Positions 17,090-24,127 of a stretch of DNA of 29,504 bases are shown here, in pieces; position 1 is the stretch's first letter; each line of letters starts with the position of its first letter. The stretch is from positions 1-29,504 of the forward strand of contig CAZQSL010000038.1 of the NCBI GenBank assembly GCA_964595945.1. The letters are read 5' to 3'. The position numbers were made by a program, and so were the translations under genes. Source of the stretch: CAZQSL01 sp964595945 (GTDB lineage Bacteria > UBP15 > UBA6099 > JAJRTR01). The notes under the pieces were generated by a model. That model was not told the origin of the DNA and ran no database searches. It saw only the letters and a program-made list of their open reading frames with translations.

Positions 17090-18568
17090 ATGAAACGCAA
17101 AATCTGCATTATCCAGCCGCCGCCGAGTTTTTCCAATAAGGACTGCTGCCTCCCTTCCGAGTATATCGGTGTCGGCCTGCTTGCTCTGTCTGCCTATCTG
17201 AAGTCCCGCGGACACTTCACAAGGATTATACATTTCCCCAACGCTTTTTTGGACGGACTGTCATTCGGCCGCGTCATGCAGGAGATTTCCATCGGCGCCT
17301 ATGATCTTTTCGCGATTGGCCTGAACTGGGTGCATTTCAGCGCAGGCGCCATCGAAATCGCAAGCGAGCTGAAAAGACGTTTTCCGGGGACACCTGTTGT
17401 CCTGGGGGGACAGCATGCCTCGCTGTTTGCCGACTCTCTCGCCGGCAATTTTGCGGAGATTGTCGACGCGGTGATAGTCGGCGAGGCCGAGATAGCTCTA
17501 TCGCGTATCGCTGACGAGCTTGCGGCAGGGATCGTCCCGGACGGTATCCCGGGAGTGTTCACGAAAACATCGCGAGTTGCGCCGGATGCCGGGTCTGTCA
17601 TCGAAGATATTGACAGTCTGCCTTTTCAGAGTTTCGCGGAGATATGGCCCGCATACCGGCGGCCTCTCGCCGCTGTCAGCACGATGCGGGGCCCCTGCCC
17701 TTTCAACTGCATCTACTGTCTCGAAGGCGCAGCCCTCGAAAATATGAAACGCCGGCGCAGACAGCATCACTCGGCTGATTACATAGCTGAGCAGATCGCG
17801 CGATTTTATGCCGAGGGCAAGCATATCATCACTATCCAGGATCAGTTTTCGACTCGCGGGGGGCATGCTGCTGAAGAGCTTTCACATTTACTCATGACGT
17901 CTGGTGTCAAGCTGTCAGAATTCAATCTGTTCGCGGAGCCGGGTGCCTTCGGCGATAGCGGCCTTGCCGCGCTCGGGGCGGTTCCGGCTGACATCGTTTC
18001 GATCGATTATGGAGTCGAGACGAGCCCGTCTCACGTTTCAGACATTGCGGGCACTACTTTCAAATCAAAAGACTTTGTCACCGAAATCCGATCGGCTACA
18101 CGTGCGGGCGTACTCCCTTTCACATGGTGGATGATCGGATTTCCACGCGAAGGCCCCGACGAGATCGAGGCTACCCGGGCATATATCATCAATACGATGA
18201 CACTCGGCGCCATACCACGTTGGGTGACACCTCTCATTTTGTTTCCACAGACCGAAATGGCTGTCAATCAGGAAAAATACGGTGTGACGCAACGTCTGAA
18301 GTCTTTCGCCGATTTTGCGCGTTTTTCGCTCGAACCTCGCAACAGCATGGGGTTTTATCCCACTCTTGGCACTCATGACACCGATCTGATGGACCACATT
18401 GAAATCGCTCAAGCGGCAATAGAACTGAAAAAGATAATTATCGACAACTGGCCGGTGCTCGACGAATTCTATTCGCAGACACCCAGTTTGTACGATATTT
18501 ACAGGCGACGCACGGTCATGCTCGGTACGACACGGGAAACACTTTTTCCACTCGACAGTTTTCTGTAG
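17090..18568 (+). CDS. B12-binding-domain radical SAM enzyme
   Basis: 492 residues. Residues about 1-150 form the Rossmann-like cobalamin-binding module common to this class (IIQPPPS, EYIGVGLLALSAYLKSRG, PVVLGGQHAS, VDAVIVGEAE). The radical SAM core follows, with CPFNCIYC (C203, C207, C210). The IDYGVETS segment (about 305-312) and MIGFPREGPDEI (about 347-358) are typical of the half-barrel. Enzymes of this type methylate unactivated carbons or do other radical chemistry on peptides, lipids or cofactors. It starts 44 nt after the HxsB-like gene on the same strand with no terminator visible between, so it may be the second modifying enzyme of the cassette in place of HxsC. The upstream site is weak (GGGCGG about 9 nt away). 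Base usage is less C-rich than in hxsB, so independent acquisition is possible. Confidence 0.8.
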   Translation: MKRKICIIQPPPSFSNKDCCLPSEYIGVGLLALSAYLKSRGHFTRIIHFPNAFLDGLSFGRVMQEISIGAYDLFAIGLNWVHFSAGAIEIASELKRRFPGTPVVLGGQHASLFADSLAGNFAEIVDAVIVGEAEIALSRIADELAAGIVPDGIPGVFTKTSRVAPDAGSVIEDIDSLPFQSFAEIWPAYRRPLAAVSTMRGPCPFNCIYCLEGAALENMKRRRRQHHSADYIAEQIARFYAEGKHIITIQDQFSTRGGHAAEELSHLLMTSGVKLSEFNLFAEPGAFGDSGLAALGAVPADIVSIDYGVETSPSHVSDIAGTTFKSKDFVTEIRSATRAGVLPFTWWMIGFPREGPDEIEATRAYIINTMTLGAIPRWVTPLILFPQTEMAVNQEKYGVTQRLKSFADFARFSLEPRNSMGFYPTLGTHDTDLMDHIEIAQAAIELKKIIIDNWPVLDEFYSQTPSLYDIYRRRTVMLGTTRETLFPLDSFL

Positions 18569-18602
18569 CCAGAGCTCCTGACGTGGGAAGCAGTGCCGCT
18601 TA

Positions 18603-18631
18603 TTGAAGAGCGGAAGACCTTGAGCTAAAAT
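18603..18631 (+). promoter_or_regulatory. Probable sigma70 promoter upstream of the nucleotidyltransferase
   Basis: TTGAAG (18603-18608) and TAAAAT (18626-18631) are separated by 17 nt. Transcription would start near 18638, about 84 nt before ATG 18722. It separates the nucleotidyltransferase/tRNA unit from the radical SAM operon. Confidence 0.48.
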
Positions 18632-18721
18632 ATTGATTTGTTTCCTGACCACGATGGACTCTGCGGATGGAGACAGACAGAATCAAACGGGTGGCTGTTT
18701 CGCCCCTTTGCGGGAGATGGC

Positions 18722-19498
18722 ATGGAAAAACTCAATGTGCTTGTAATGGCCGGAGGCGGCTTGCCGGAATCTCTGATGAAGTACAACTCGGGGATCGAAA
18801 ACCGTGCGTTCCTGAAAATCGGCGACAGATACATGATCGAATATGTCATCGACACGCTCAGGGCAGTGCCCGAAGTCGACAGGATACTTGTTGTAGGCCT
18901 CAAGGATCAACTCAAAAAAACTCTCGGCGACCGGGTCGATGACATACTGCCCGCCAAGGACAGCATGTTCGAAAATCTCCGCATGGGTGTCAACGAACTC
19001 GGTGAGGGGCACAAAGTGTTGATCGCGACATGCGACTCCCCACTGCTCACTCCGGAAATGGTATCGAGGTTTATCGCGAAGTGCGGCACACGCGAGCTTG
19101 AGGCATATTATCCGCTGATAAACAAAAAAGATGTCGAGGCGAAATATCCAACCAACAAGCGGACATATTTCAAACTCAAAGAAGGCACATTCACTGGTGG
19201 CAATCTTTTCGTGCTCGATCCGGTAGTGCTGCGCAAGCACTGGACTACTATCGAAAAGGGACTCGCGTCGCGCAAATCTCCTGTCAACATGTTTCGCATT
19301 ATCGGCATTGGTTTCATTTTCAAGTATCTTTTCGGCATGCTCAGCGCCGACCTGTGCGCAAGCAAGGTGCGCGAGGTATTTGGCGTAAATGGAGCGGCCG
19401 TTTTTGTGGATGATCCGGAAGTGGGTATTGACGTCGACAAGGAAAGTGATTATATCCTTTGTGTGGAAGTGCTCACGGGCAAAAAACCGGCCGTGTGA
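18722..19498 (+). CDS. NTP transferase family protein (MobA/GlmU-like nucleotidyltransferase)
   Basis: 258 residues from ATG 18722, with GGGAG 5 nt upstream. The fold signature of sugar/cofactor nucleotidyltransferases is clear: LNVLVMAGGG (4-13), FLKIGDRYMIEYVID with the nucleotide-site Lys, RILVVG, the central metal-binding TCDSPLLT, and TFTGGNLFVLDP, which resembles the substrate-binding turn of this superfamily. The usual GxGTRL after the first Gly pair is replaced by GGGLPESL, so nucleotide binding may differ and the exact substrate (molybdopterin, isoprenoid precursor, sugar phosphate) cannot be assigned. The C-terminal 90 residues include a hydrophobic stretch (IIGIGFIFKYLFGMLSADL) that could seat on the membrane. 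It ends 12 nt before the tRNA gene and is probably co-transcribed with it. Confidence 0.72.
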   Translation: MEKLNVLVMAGGGLPESLMKYNSGIENRAFLKIGDRYMIEYVIDTLRAVPEVDRILVVGLKDQLKKTLGDRVDDILPAKDSMFENLRMGVNELGEGHKVLIATCDSPLLTPEMVSRFIAKCGTRELEAYYPLINKKDVEAKYPTNKRTYFKLKEGTFTGGNLFVLDPVVLRKHWTTIEKGLASRKSPVNMFRIIGIGFIFKYLFGMLSADLCASKVREVFGVNGAAVFVDDPEVGIDVDKESDYILCVEVLTGKKPAV

Positions 19499-19510
19499 AA
19501 TGATAGTTTT

Positions 19511-19582
19511 TGGGGTGTAGCCAAGCGGTAAGGCACCGGTTTTTGGTACCGGCATTCGTAGGTTCAAATCCTGCCACCCCAG
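19511..19582 (+). tRNA. tRNA-Gln (anticodon UUG)
   Basis: A 72-nt cloverleaf without encoded CCA. The acceptor TGGGGTG (19511-19517) pairs with CACCCCA (19575-19581), with discriminator G. The D arm is GCCAAGCGGTAAGGC. The anticodon stem CCGGT/ACCGG encloses TTTTGGT, giving anticodon TTG. The T arm contains GGTTCAAATCC. It reads CAA glutamine codons. It lies between the nucleotidyltransferase and the glycine-cleavage genes, with no terminator visible on either side. Confidence 0.95.
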
Positions 19583-19642
19583 TTTATCCGGACGATATAA
19601 ATGATTGCTGCAATTGGTCTTTATTATGTATTTCAAAAGGCA

Positions 19643-19648
19643 TATAAT
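19643..19648 (+). promoter_or_regulatory. Possible -10 element for the glycine-cleavage operon
   Basis: A perfect TATAAT sits 61-66 nt before the preferred gcvPA start, in the only gap (19583-19709) between the tRNA and the operon. No good -35 is found 16-18 nt upstream, so an activator or read-through from the tRNA unit may contribute. Confidence 0.4.
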
Positions 19649-19709
19649 TACGGTGTTTTTTGATATTGTCTGACTGCGAATGAAAACTATATCGTTGGAG
19701 GATGAGCTA

Positions 19710-21041
19710 TTGCCGTATATACCTCATACAGCAGCCGAGGTCGAAGAGATGCTCAAGGTTATCGGAGCCGGATCGACTGAGGAACTTTTCAGTGACATCC
19801 CGCAGGAAATGCGGGCGAAATCATTTGACCTGCCCGCCGGGCGGAGCGAACTCGAAGTGCGCCGCCACTTGCAAAAGCTTGCTTCGAAAAATGCTACCAG
19901 TCTCATAAATTTCGTAGGCGGCGGTTTTTATGATCATTATATTCCGGCAGCAGTCGACACAGTGCTGCAGCGCGCGGAGTTTTATACCGCCTATACTCCG
20001 TATCAGCCGGAAATTTCCCAGGGCACTCTCCAGGCCGTGTACGAATACCAGACCGCTATCTGCCGCCTGACCGACATGGACGTCTCCAATGCGTCGCTGT
20101 ATGATGGAGGCACCGCACTGTTCGAGGCAGTGATGATGGCAGTGCGCGCTACCGGCCGCAAAAAAATCATCGTCGATCGTGGCGTGAGTCCTCTGTACCG
20201 AACCATGCTGCGTGCTTATACGAGCAATCTGTCACTCGAACTCGTCGAGTCGCGCACTCTCAATGGTATGGCAATGCGAGAGAGAATGTCTGAGCTTATA
20301 GATGTGCATACCGCTGCGGTCATCCTTCAGAATCCCAATTTTTTCGGCACTGTCGATGATCTTTCGGACATCGTGGAGATGACGCACAAGGCAGGCGCTC
20401 TCGCTGTCGCTTCGGTCTATCCCATATCGCTCGGGCTGCTAAAGTCTCCGGGAACAATGGGATTTGATATCGCTACGGGCGAGGGACAGAGTCTCGGACT
20501 GCCGCTTTCTTTCGGAGGGCCGTATCTCGGATTTATGGCTACACGCAAAGCGAATGCCCGCAATATGCCTGGACGCATCGTAGGAGCTACCCATGATGCT
20601 CAGGGACGCAGGGGTTATGTACTTACGCTCCAGACACGCGAACAACACATCAGACGCGAAAAGGCAACGAGCAATATCTGCTCCAATGAAGCACTCTGCG
20701 CCCTTGCGGCTCTCACCTATATGTGCCTGATCGGCAAGGAGGGATTGCGTGATGTCGCCACTCTCTGCGCACAGAAAACGGAATATGCGAAACAGCGGCT
20801 CTCTCAAATATCAGGCGTGAGTCTCCGCTTTTCTAGTCCGACGTTCAATGAATTTGTCATCAATCTGCCCGTGGATGCCGGCGATGTGGCAGGCCGCATG
20901 ATCGAAAAGGGATTCGCGGTCGGTTTTCCACTCGGCCGGTACTTCAAAATCATGGACAAGTCGCTACTAATCGCAGTCACTGAAAAACGCACGAAGGAAG
21001 AAATCGGCAGATTCGCCGAAGCGCTGGAGGGATGTCTGTGA
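19710..21041 (+). CDS. gcvPA: Glycine dehydrogenase (decarboxylating) subunit 1, GcvPA
   Basis: N-terminal half of split P-protein. I prefer TTG 19710 (443 residues): GGAGG ends 8 nt upstream, and the product begins MPYIPHTAAEVEEML, matching the family N-terminus. ATG 19680 would add ten residues and has no ribosome site. Recognisable segments include ELFSDIP, NFVGGGFYDHYIP, FYTAYTPYQPEISQGTLQ, the Gly-rich LSFGGPYLGFMA, and MPGRIVG followed by REQHIRREKATSNICSNEAL. With GcvPB it forms the PLP enzyme that decarboxylates glycine and passes the aminomethyl group to lipoyl-GcvH. The gene overlaps gcvPB by 4 nt (GTGA), which should give equal subunit production. The split form is common in Firmicutes, Thermotogae and many candidate phyla. 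Confidence 0.95.
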   Translation: MPYIPHTAAEVEEMLKVIGAGSTEELFSDIPQEMRAKSFDLPAGRSELEVRRHLQKLASKNATSLINFVGGGFYDHYIPAAVDTVLQRAEFYTAYTPYQPEISQGTLQAVYEYQTAICRLTDMDVSNASLYDGGTALFEAVMMAVRATGRKKIIVDRGVSPLYRTMLRAYTSNLSLELVESRTLNGMAMRERMSELIDVHTAAVILQNPNFFGTVDDLSDIVEMTHKAGALAVASVYPISLGLLKSPGTMGFDIATGEGQSLGLPLSFGGPYLGFMATRKANARNMPGRIVGATHDAQGRRGYVLTLQTREQHIRREKATSNICSNEALCALAALTYMCLIGKEGLRDVATLCAQKTEYAKQRLSQISGVSLRFSSPTFNEFVINLPVDAGDVAGRMIEKGFAVGFPLGRYFKIMDKSLLIAVTEKRTKEEIGRFAEALEGCL

Positions 21042-22486
21042 AACTTATCTATGAAAAAGGCCGCCCCGGTCGAAAGGGCGTTATGTTGCCAAAAAGTGAT
21101 GTGCCGGCCCAGATGCCCATTCCCGCTGCCATGCTTCGAGATACTCTCGCCGATCTACCTGAGGTTTCCGAGCTCGATGTGGTCCGACATTTCAACGAAC
21201 TGTCACGCCGAAATCACGGGGTTGACACGAATTTTTATCCCCTCGGCTCCTGTACCATGAAGTACAACCCAAAACTCGGCGAAGAGGCCTGCCGTTATGA
21301 TGGTTTCGCCGCTCTGCATCCTCTGCTGCCACAACTGCGCCTCGGCGGCATGCTGACTCAGGGCGCATTGCAGGTGATTTATGACACCGAAAGGATGCTG
21401 TCGGAGATCACGGGCATGGCGGAGTTTACAATGCAGCCTCTCGCTGGCGCGCATGGCGAGCTCACCGGCGTCATGCTTATCGCGGCGTATCATAGGGACA
21501 GGGGAAACCATAAAACAAAAATCCTCACACCTGATACGGCTCACGGCACCAATCCCGCAAGTGCCGCGATTGCCGGCTATTCGGTGGTCACCGTCCCGTC
21601 TGACAGCCGGGGCAGGATGGACATGGCGGCATTCAGAAATCTTCTCGATGATGATGTCGCCGCTGTTATGATGACCAATCCAAGCACTGTCGGGCTGTTC
21701 GAGTACGATGCCCTTGAGATCGCAAGACTCGCTCACGAACGTGATGCCTTGATGTATTACGACGGCGCAAATCTCAATGCCATCCTCGGAAGATGCCGCC
21801 CTGGAGATATTGGATTCGACGTCATGCACGTCAATCTTCACAAGACTTTCGCCACTCCGCATGGCGGCGGAGGGCCTGGCGCTGGACCTGTCGGGGTCTG
21901 TGACAAGCTACGTGAGTATCTGCCGATCTCTCTGGTTGTAAAACGATTTGACGGCACTTTCGCGCTCGAATATGACCGTCCGAAATCCATCGGTTATATC
22001 GCTCCGTTCTATGGTAATTTCGCGATTGTCCTGCGCGCGTATTCATACATGCTTACGCTTGGCCGTGAAGGTCTGCTGCGAGTGAGTGAAAATGCGGTGC
22101 TGAATGCCAACTACATATTCCACCGGCTCAAGGACCTCTATGCCCCCGCTTATGACGAGATGTGCAAACATGAGTGCGTGCTTTCGGCCCAGACGCAGTC
22201 ACAGAAAGGCGTGCGCGCGCTCGACATTGCGAAGATGCTGATCGACAGGGGCTTTCATCCGCCTACGATTTACTTCCCGATCACGGTCAAGGAATGTATC
22301 ATGGTCGAGCCGACAGAGACCGAGTCGCTTGAGACTATGGATTCCTTCATCGAAGCGATGCGGGCGATTGCGACGATTGCTGACGAAACGCCGGACGACT
22401 GCCACGCGGCCCCCGTGACGACTCCGATTGGCCGCCTTGACGAAGTGGCCGCCGTCAAAATGATGGACTTCTGTTTCAGGGGGTAG
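21038..22486 (+). CDS. gcvPB: Glycine dehydrogenase (decarboxylating) subunit 2, GcvPB
   Basis: C-terminal, PLP-binding half of P-protein, 482 residues. The preferred start is GTG 21038, 7 nt after GGAGG and in a GTGA overlap with the gcvPA stop; it yields MKLIYEKGRPGRKG, the usual N-terminus. ATG 21032 is almost on top of the Shine-Dalgarno. The PLP lysine is K269 in HVNLHKTFATPHGGGGPGAG. Other conserved stretches are NFYPLGSCTMKYNPK, HGTNPASAAIAGY and YFPITVKECIMVEPTETES. Together with GcvPA it catalyses the first step of glycine cleavage. A gap of 109 nt containing a small hairpin separates it from gcvT. Confidence 0.96.
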   Translation: MKLIYEKGRPGRKGVMLPKSDVPAQMPIPAAMLRDTLADLPEVSELDVVRHFNELSRRNHGVDTNFYPLGSCTMKYNPKLGEEACRYDGFAALHPLLPQLRLGGMLTQGALQVIYDTERMLSEITGMAEFTMQPLAGAHGELTGVMLIAAYHRDRGNHKTKILTPDTAHGTNPASAAIAGYSVVTVPSDSRGRMDMAAFRNLLDDDVAAVMMTNPSTVGLFEYDALEIARLAHERDALMYYDGANLNAILGRCRPGDIGFDVMHVNLHKTFATPHGGGGPGAGPVGVCDKLREYLPISLVVKRFDGTFALEYDRPKSIGYIAPFYGNFAIVLRAYSYMLTLGREGLLRVSENAVLNANYIFHRLKDLYAPAYDEMCKHECVLSAQTQSQKGVRALDIAKMLIDRGFHPPTIYFPITVKECIMVEPTETESLETMDSFIEAMRAIATIADETPDDCHAAPVTTPIGRLDEVAAVKMMDFCFRG

Positions 22487-22497
22487 TAATACCTTGA

Positions 22498-22524
22498 ATC
22501 CCGGGGTTTCCGGGATGGCCTTTT
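22498..22524 (+). terminator. Weak hairpin between gcvPB and gcvT, possible partial terminator
   Basis: ATCCCGG (22498-22504) and CCGGGAT (22510-22516) form a perfect 7-bp stem with a 5-nt loop. Only a short TTTT (22521-22524) follows after four other bases, so full termination is unlikely. It could cause attenuation or protect mRNA ends between gcvPB and gcvT. Confidence 0.35.
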
Positions 22525-22595
22525 GAATCTTATGAGATATTGATTTCGGACGCTGGCGTATGCCGGCGAATTTGAATTGTTACGGAGCACAAATT

Positions 22596-23675
22596 ATGAA
22601 TAAGAGGACTCCACTCTACGACGAACATGTGAAACTCGGCGCGACGATTGTGCCTTTCGGCGGCTGGGACATGCCGGTCTACTACTCGACGGTGATCGAA
22701 GAGCATCTTGCGACTCGCGGGCAAGCCGGACTATTTGACACGAGCCACATGGGCGAGGTTTATGTGAAAGGGCCGGACAGCCTTTCTTTCCTCCAGGAAA
22801 TCATGACTAATGACATTGCGAAGATTGCACCGGGCGGCGCTGTTTATTCCGCCATGACCAACGAACATGGCGGTGTGATCGACGACCTGTGGGTTTACAT
22901 GCTTGGCACTGACGATTACCTTGTCGTGATCAATGCCGGCACGACGCCAAAGGATGTCGAATGGATCATGGCAAAGGCATCGGGAAGAAATCTTTCAGTC
23001 GACAATAAAAGCGATGAAACAGGCATGATTGCGCTTCAGGGCCCCGCATTCAGACAGATATTGTCCAGATTGACTCCAGACGAGCCTCCGGCCAGATTCA
23101 GTTTCTCAAATACAAAAATCGCAGGATGTGATGTGCTCGTTTCGCGCACCGGTTACACGGGCGAAGATGGTGTCGAACTTTACGCGTCATCCGATGACAT
23201 AGTTACGCTGTGGCGCGCCACGCTCGAAGCCGGCGCGGAATATGGCATTAAACCCGCAGGCCTCGGCGCTCGTGATACCCTCCGCCTCGAAGCGTGTTAC
23301 AGCCTTTATGGCCATGAGCTTTCCGAGGACATCACTCCTGTCGAAGCCGGGATTTCGTTCGCTGTCGCCCGCAACAAATCATTCATCGGCAGCGATATCG
23401 TCCTCTGCCAGATCGCTGATGGCCCCCGGCGCCGTGTAGTCGCATTCGAACTGCTCGAACGCGGCGTGCCGCGTGACGGCTACAAAGTGTACTCTTGCGG
23501 TGAAGAGGCCGGCGTGTCGACAAGCGGCTGCTATTCGCCTACTTTCAAAAAAGGCATCGGCCTTGCCATGCTCGACGTGAAATATGCCACGCCAGGCACT
23601 GATATCGAAGTCGAGATAAGGGGTAAACGATATGCCGCAAAAGTCGTGAAGAAACCATTTATCAAAAATTGCTGA
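22596..23675 (+). CDS. gcvT: Aminomethyltransferase GcvT (glycine cleavage T-protein)
   Basis: 359 residues from ATG 22596, with GGAG 8 nt upstream; an in-frame ATG at 22560 lacks a site. Conserved family segments: TPLYDEHVKLGA, PFGGWDMPVYYSTVIEEH, GLFDTSHMGEV, the MTNDI helix, ALQGPAFRQIL, SRTGYTGEDGVELY, and KPAGLGARDTLRLEACYSLYGHE. T-protein takes the aminomethyl group from GcvH, releases ammonia and makes 5,10-methylene-tetrahydrofolate, leaving dihydrolipoyl-GcvH. The length is normal and no key motif is missing. It is 61 nt before gcvH. Confidence 0.96.
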   Translation: MNKRTPLYDEHVKLGATIVPFGGWDMPVYYSTVIEEHLATRGQAGLFDTSHMGEVYVKGPDSLSFLQEIMTNDIAKIAPGGAVYSAMTNEHGGVIDDLWVYMLGTDDYLVVINAGTTPKDVEWIMAKASGRNLSVDNKSDETGMIALQGPAFRQILSRLTPDEPPARFSFSNTKIAGCDVLVSRTGYTGEDGVELYASSDDIVTLWRATLEAGAEYGIKPAGLGARDTLRLEACYSLYGHELSEDITPVEAGISFAVARNKSFIGSDIVLCQIADGPRRRVVAFELLERGVPRDGYKVYSCGEEAGVSTSGCYSPTFKKGIGLAMLDVKYATPGTDIEVEIRGKRYAAKVVKKPFIKNC

Positions 23676-23736
23676 TCACTGCTATCCTATTGAGTGTGAC
23701 ATGCGCTTCACGCTCATCAATATTATTGGAGGAAAA

Positions 23737-24114
23737 ATGAATATCCCTGAAAATCTCAAATACTCGAAAGATCACGAATGGGTGCTGCTCGAAGGCAATG
23801 TGGCAAAAGTCGGCATTTCCGATTTTGCCCAGCACGAACTCACCGACATCGTTTTTGTAGAACTGCCGGAAATCGGGAAAAAAGTTGAAAAAGACGGTCA
23901 GCTCGCTGTCGTTGAAAGCGTCAAGGCAGTCAGCGACGTGCTTTCGCCACTCAGTGGATCAGTGGTCGAAGTCAATGATGCTCTCACGGATGCGCCGGAA
24001 CTTATCAATACCTCACCGTACGCAGAGGGCTGGATCGCAAGGATCGAAATTGCAGACGAGTCGGAAATCGCAGAACTGCTCGATGCGGCCGCATACGCCG
24101 CACTGATCGGCTGA
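23737..24114 (+). CDS. gcvH: Glycine cleavage H-protein (lipoyl carrier)
   Basis: 125 residues from ATG 23737, with GGAGG 4 nt upstream; the in-frame ATG 23701 has no site. It is a standard H-protein: LKYSKDHEWVLLEGNVAKVGISDFAQHELTDIVFVELPE-type N-terminus (given in family terms), the lipoyl hairpin VESVKAVSDVLSPLSG with K63 as the lipoylated lysine, and the PYAEGWIARI C-terminal strand. It shuttles the aminomethyl group between GcvPA/PB and GcvT and then needs re-oxidation. It is followed after 13 nt by the disulfide oxidoreductase gene, and lipA and a ligase that can supply its cofactor complete the operon. Confidence 0.97.
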   Translation: MNIPENLKYSKDHEWVLLEGNVAKVGISDFAQHELTDIVFVELPEIGKKVEKDGQLAVVESVKAVSDVLSPLSGSVVEVNDALTDAPELINTSPYAEGWIARIEIADESEIAELLDAAAYAALIG

Positions 24115-24127
24115 CCCGGAGTGACTG

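Noticed and set aside
18683..19636. 317-codon open frame on the minus strand across the nucleotidyltransferase and tRNA
   Set aside because: Its N-terminal part translates the tRNA-Gln in reverse (the GWQDLNLRMPVPKTGALPLGY type of artefact), and the rest is antisense to a well-supported gene.
19583..19709. Glycine riboswitch upstream of gcvPA
   Set aside because: Only about 55 nt of leader after the likely transcription start, and no tandem glycine-aptamer-like conserved core visible.
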